NCBI RefSeq assembly: GCF_046630445.1
Contig: NC_092338.1
Location: 339,039,001-339,103,000, forward strand
DNA length: 64,000 bases
DNA from: Rutidosis leptorrhynchoides
Lineage: Eukaryota; Streptophyta; Magnoliopsida; Asterales; Asteraceae
Direction of reading: 5' to 3'
The notes under the pieces were generated by a model, which was not told the DNA's origin, did not search any database, and was given only the letters and a program-made list of their open reading frames with translations. A program made the translations under genes and the position numbers. Below, one piece after another: positions 61,833-64,000 of this stretch (the stretch's first letter is position 1; the number at the start of each line of letters is the position of its first letter).

Positions 61833-63216
61833 TCACTGAATATCCTATTAGTTTTTAAAAGGAAAGAAAAATTATAATAAGTTATCCAATCAATAGACTT
61901 TTCTGATTTTGCCCACGTTTTGAATAGCCAAAAGATGCAGCAGAGGGGCAGGATTCGTTTGGTCTCAATATAATTGAGGACTGTTTGGCTCCAATAACCC
62001 GGTCCACGTACAAATCCAACTATTACTACGAACCAGAAAATTTTGATGTCTATTAATTTAACCACTTAAAATAAATTTTCGTAATTTTAAGAAATTTAGA
62101 TAAGAAGTAGAAAAAATTCTAAGTCCTAAAAACTAGAATAGCGAGAAATAAGAGAGAGAAAAAAAGAGTTCGTCGCAAAAGGTCGAAAAAGAAAAAAAAT
62201 GGTTGAAAAATAAAAGGTGACGGAAAAATAAAAGAAACTTATAAAAACTAAAAAATACTTGACTAACCTAACCTTATTACTACAACTAACTTAAAATTAT
62301 AATCGCAAATTGAGATTAGTAATTGGAATGATAATTGATACATAGTAAAAGGTGTAAAAATATTAAAGCTTACAGGAAAAACTAAATCCCAAATGGAAAT
62401 AACTTAAAAAGAAACTAAAACTTAAAAAGGCGTCGCAAAATTCTAAAGTACCTAAATCTTAGTCTAAACAAAAAGCACTTAAGGAATTCTACGGCAAAGC
62501 CTAAAAATCTAGGAGTAAAAATAACTATAGCAAAAACTAAGTTTAAAATTAAAAATGAGAGAAAAATACAAATATTACGCTAAAACGATTAAAAAGGGAC
62601 AAAATATAAAAATATACAAAAAGTTGTAAAAAGTACAATTTTTATAAAAATATTATTTTTATATTATTTATTTAATAAAACTACTAATTTTACAATTTAA
62701 TTAAAACTAATTAATACTAAATACATAAATTAAATAAAAAGTAAAAGTAAAAATAAAACTAATAATAATAATAATAATAATTAGGGTTAAATAATAATTA
62801 TAATTAATTAAAACCCGTAATTAATGCTGAATTAGGGTTTTTTTTTCGCCTGTCAGAAAGGCTCCGCGAGTCGCGGTAATTAATGAAGAAAACCCCGTGA
62901 GTCGCGGGGTTCAAAAATTCAGATGACAGCTTTAAATTCGACGCGTTTTTTCTTTATTTTTTTTTTATTTTCTGTTTTCTGTTTTTAAATAAATAAAAGA
63001 TATTAAAATAAAACTTATATTTTTATAAACTAAAATAAGAATAAAGAAACTTATAAAACTTAAATATTTTAAAAAAAAAGATACTTATATTTTTGTTTTT
63101 CTTTTTATATTTTCGAATATTTAAAACGTATTTTTACAAAAACCAATTTTAATAAAAGTTAACTAAAAATCTTTTTTTTTTATATTAGCGTTGCGCTTCC
63201 GGCTTTTAAGATAAGT
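61833..63216 (-). other. 5' leader of the Athila-like element
   Basis: A-rich, noncoding. A GC-rich palindrome pair stands at 62862-62909. No long frame. Confidence 0.6.
62862..62909. repeat. GC-rich palindrome pair, copy in 5' leader
   Basis: CTCCGCGAGTCGCGG (62862-62876) and CCCCGTGAGTCGCGGGG (62893-62909). The second keeps its stem through paired changes. Confidence 0.75.
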
Positions 63217-63233
63217 CCCCGGCAGCGGCGCCA
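63217..63233 (-). other. Primer binding site, tRNA-Asp type
   Basis: Minus-strand TGGCGCCGCTGCCGGGG, eight bases after the 5' LTR end. It is close to the site usual in Athila/Tat elements. Confidence 0.75.
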
Positions 63234-63241
63234 AAAATACT

Positions 63242-64000
63242 TGATGTCAAAGCATAGGGGTATAAAAAACTATTAAATTTTTGCAGGAAAAACTATTAAA
63301 TACGATACAATTTTATACAAGATATTTATTTATTTATAGAATGAATATACTTAAACCTTGCTACAACACTTATAGGCAGTGTACCTAATCGTACAGTAGT
63401 GTAGTTTTTAGTAAGTCCGGTTCGTTCCACAGGGAAATCTTTAAACAAAGCTCAACGCTATATTAGTTTACTTTTATAAAAATACAAATATATATATAAG
63501 TAATATTATTATTATAAAGGGGGGTTTTTACCGTTTAATGACCGGTTTGTCGATTTTAAAACTTTAGTTGCAGTTAAAACCTAATGTAAAATATTAAATA
63601 AATAAAAGACTTAATTCAAAGCGTAAAGTAAATAATGATAATGAAATTGCGAATAATAAAAGTGCGATAAAATAAAATTGCGATAATTAAAAAATACGAT
63701 AATTAAAAGTGCGATTAAATAACAATAAATAAAAGTGTGATAATTAGAAGTGCAATTAAATATAAAATAAAGAAAATTAAATATGAAATAAAAGAATTAT
63801 GCTTATTTAAACTTCCGTAATCATGATGTTTGACATGTTGATTTTAGTTTTATGCCCATGGGTTAATTGTCCTTTGTCCTGGATTATTTAATATGTCCGT
63901 CTGGTTTTTGTCCATAACAGTCCATCAGTCATAAATATAAAGTGCAAGTGTCCTCATCAAATTATTCTTATACCCGAAGTTAAATATTCCAACTAATTGG
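63242..64000 (-). repeat. 5' LTR of the Athila-like element, cut by the window end
   Basis: The first 759 bp match 35308 onwards with about six substitutions seen. Confidence 0.9.

Larger units (their letters stand above)
35308..64000 (-). mobile_element. Athila-like Ty3/gypsy element, runs past the window end
   Basis: The 3' LTR is 35308-37296 and the 5' LTR starts at 63242 (759 bp visible). PBS at 63217-63233. In element order it has leader, gag (61832-61046), nested element (47962-61045), the rest of gag-pol (47956-43140), a small basic ORF, an env-like ORF and a long 3' noncoding part. Comparing the visible 759 bp of the two LTRs by eye gives about six differences, so it is fairly young. 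The protease [10 protein letters not shown], the RT style and a third ORF after pol point to the Athila lineage. Confidence 0.9.

Overview
The window is nuclear DNA of a flowering plant, a eudicot and by inference an asterid of the Asteraceae type. The reasons are two intron-rich plant genes, plant lineages of Ty3/gypsy LTR retrotransposons (Tekay-like chromovirus and Athila-like), MITEs, and AT-rich intergenic DNA. The family assignment rests on general look and was not checked by any search.

Layout. (1) 1-18863: an old, decayed Tekay-like element in minus orientation. Its 5' LTR is 15957-18863 and its internal region carries scrambled protease and integrase relics. Nested in it is a complete but gag-pol-less Tekay-like element (4287-15693, target duplication GATAA, 3.5 kb LTRs). 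(2) 18864-32690: the gene island. A calmodulin-binding IQM-family gene (plus strand, 8 coding exons, 21175-25061) and a homogentisate solanesyltransferase gene (minus strand, 10 coding exons, 28715-32121) lie tail to tail. Between them is an apparent TTA-flanked DNA transposon (26046-28480) carrying a pyruvate decarboxylase gene fragment and a foldback element sitting in TA microsatellites. (3) 32690-34787: small insertions (retroposed A-tailed fragment, SINE-like unit, nested MITEs, tandem repeats). (4) 34788-64000: a three-level nest. A Tekay-like LTR is broken at 35307 by an Athila-like element (35308 to beyond the window end), whose gag is in turn broken by a 13.1 kb Tekay-like element (47962-61045, duplication TTAAT, two 3242 bp LTRs with no difference seen by eye).

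How the parts work together. The IQM gene and the prenyltransferase look like functional host genes. The prenyltransferase supplies the plastoquinone precursor in plastids. The youngest retroelement has open gag-protease and pol frames joined by a canonical -1 slippery heptamer. Between its 5' LTR and gag it carries two extra genes, an acidic protein and an F-box protein. The Athila-like element has gag-pol that is in frame across the nested insertion, an env-like ORF with one in-frame stop, and a small basic Cys-cluster protein gene directly after pol. Likely splice acceptors lie just upstream of several of these accessory ORFs. These accessory genes, an internal copy of the polypurine tract and a paired GC-rich palindrome module are the most unusual things in the window.
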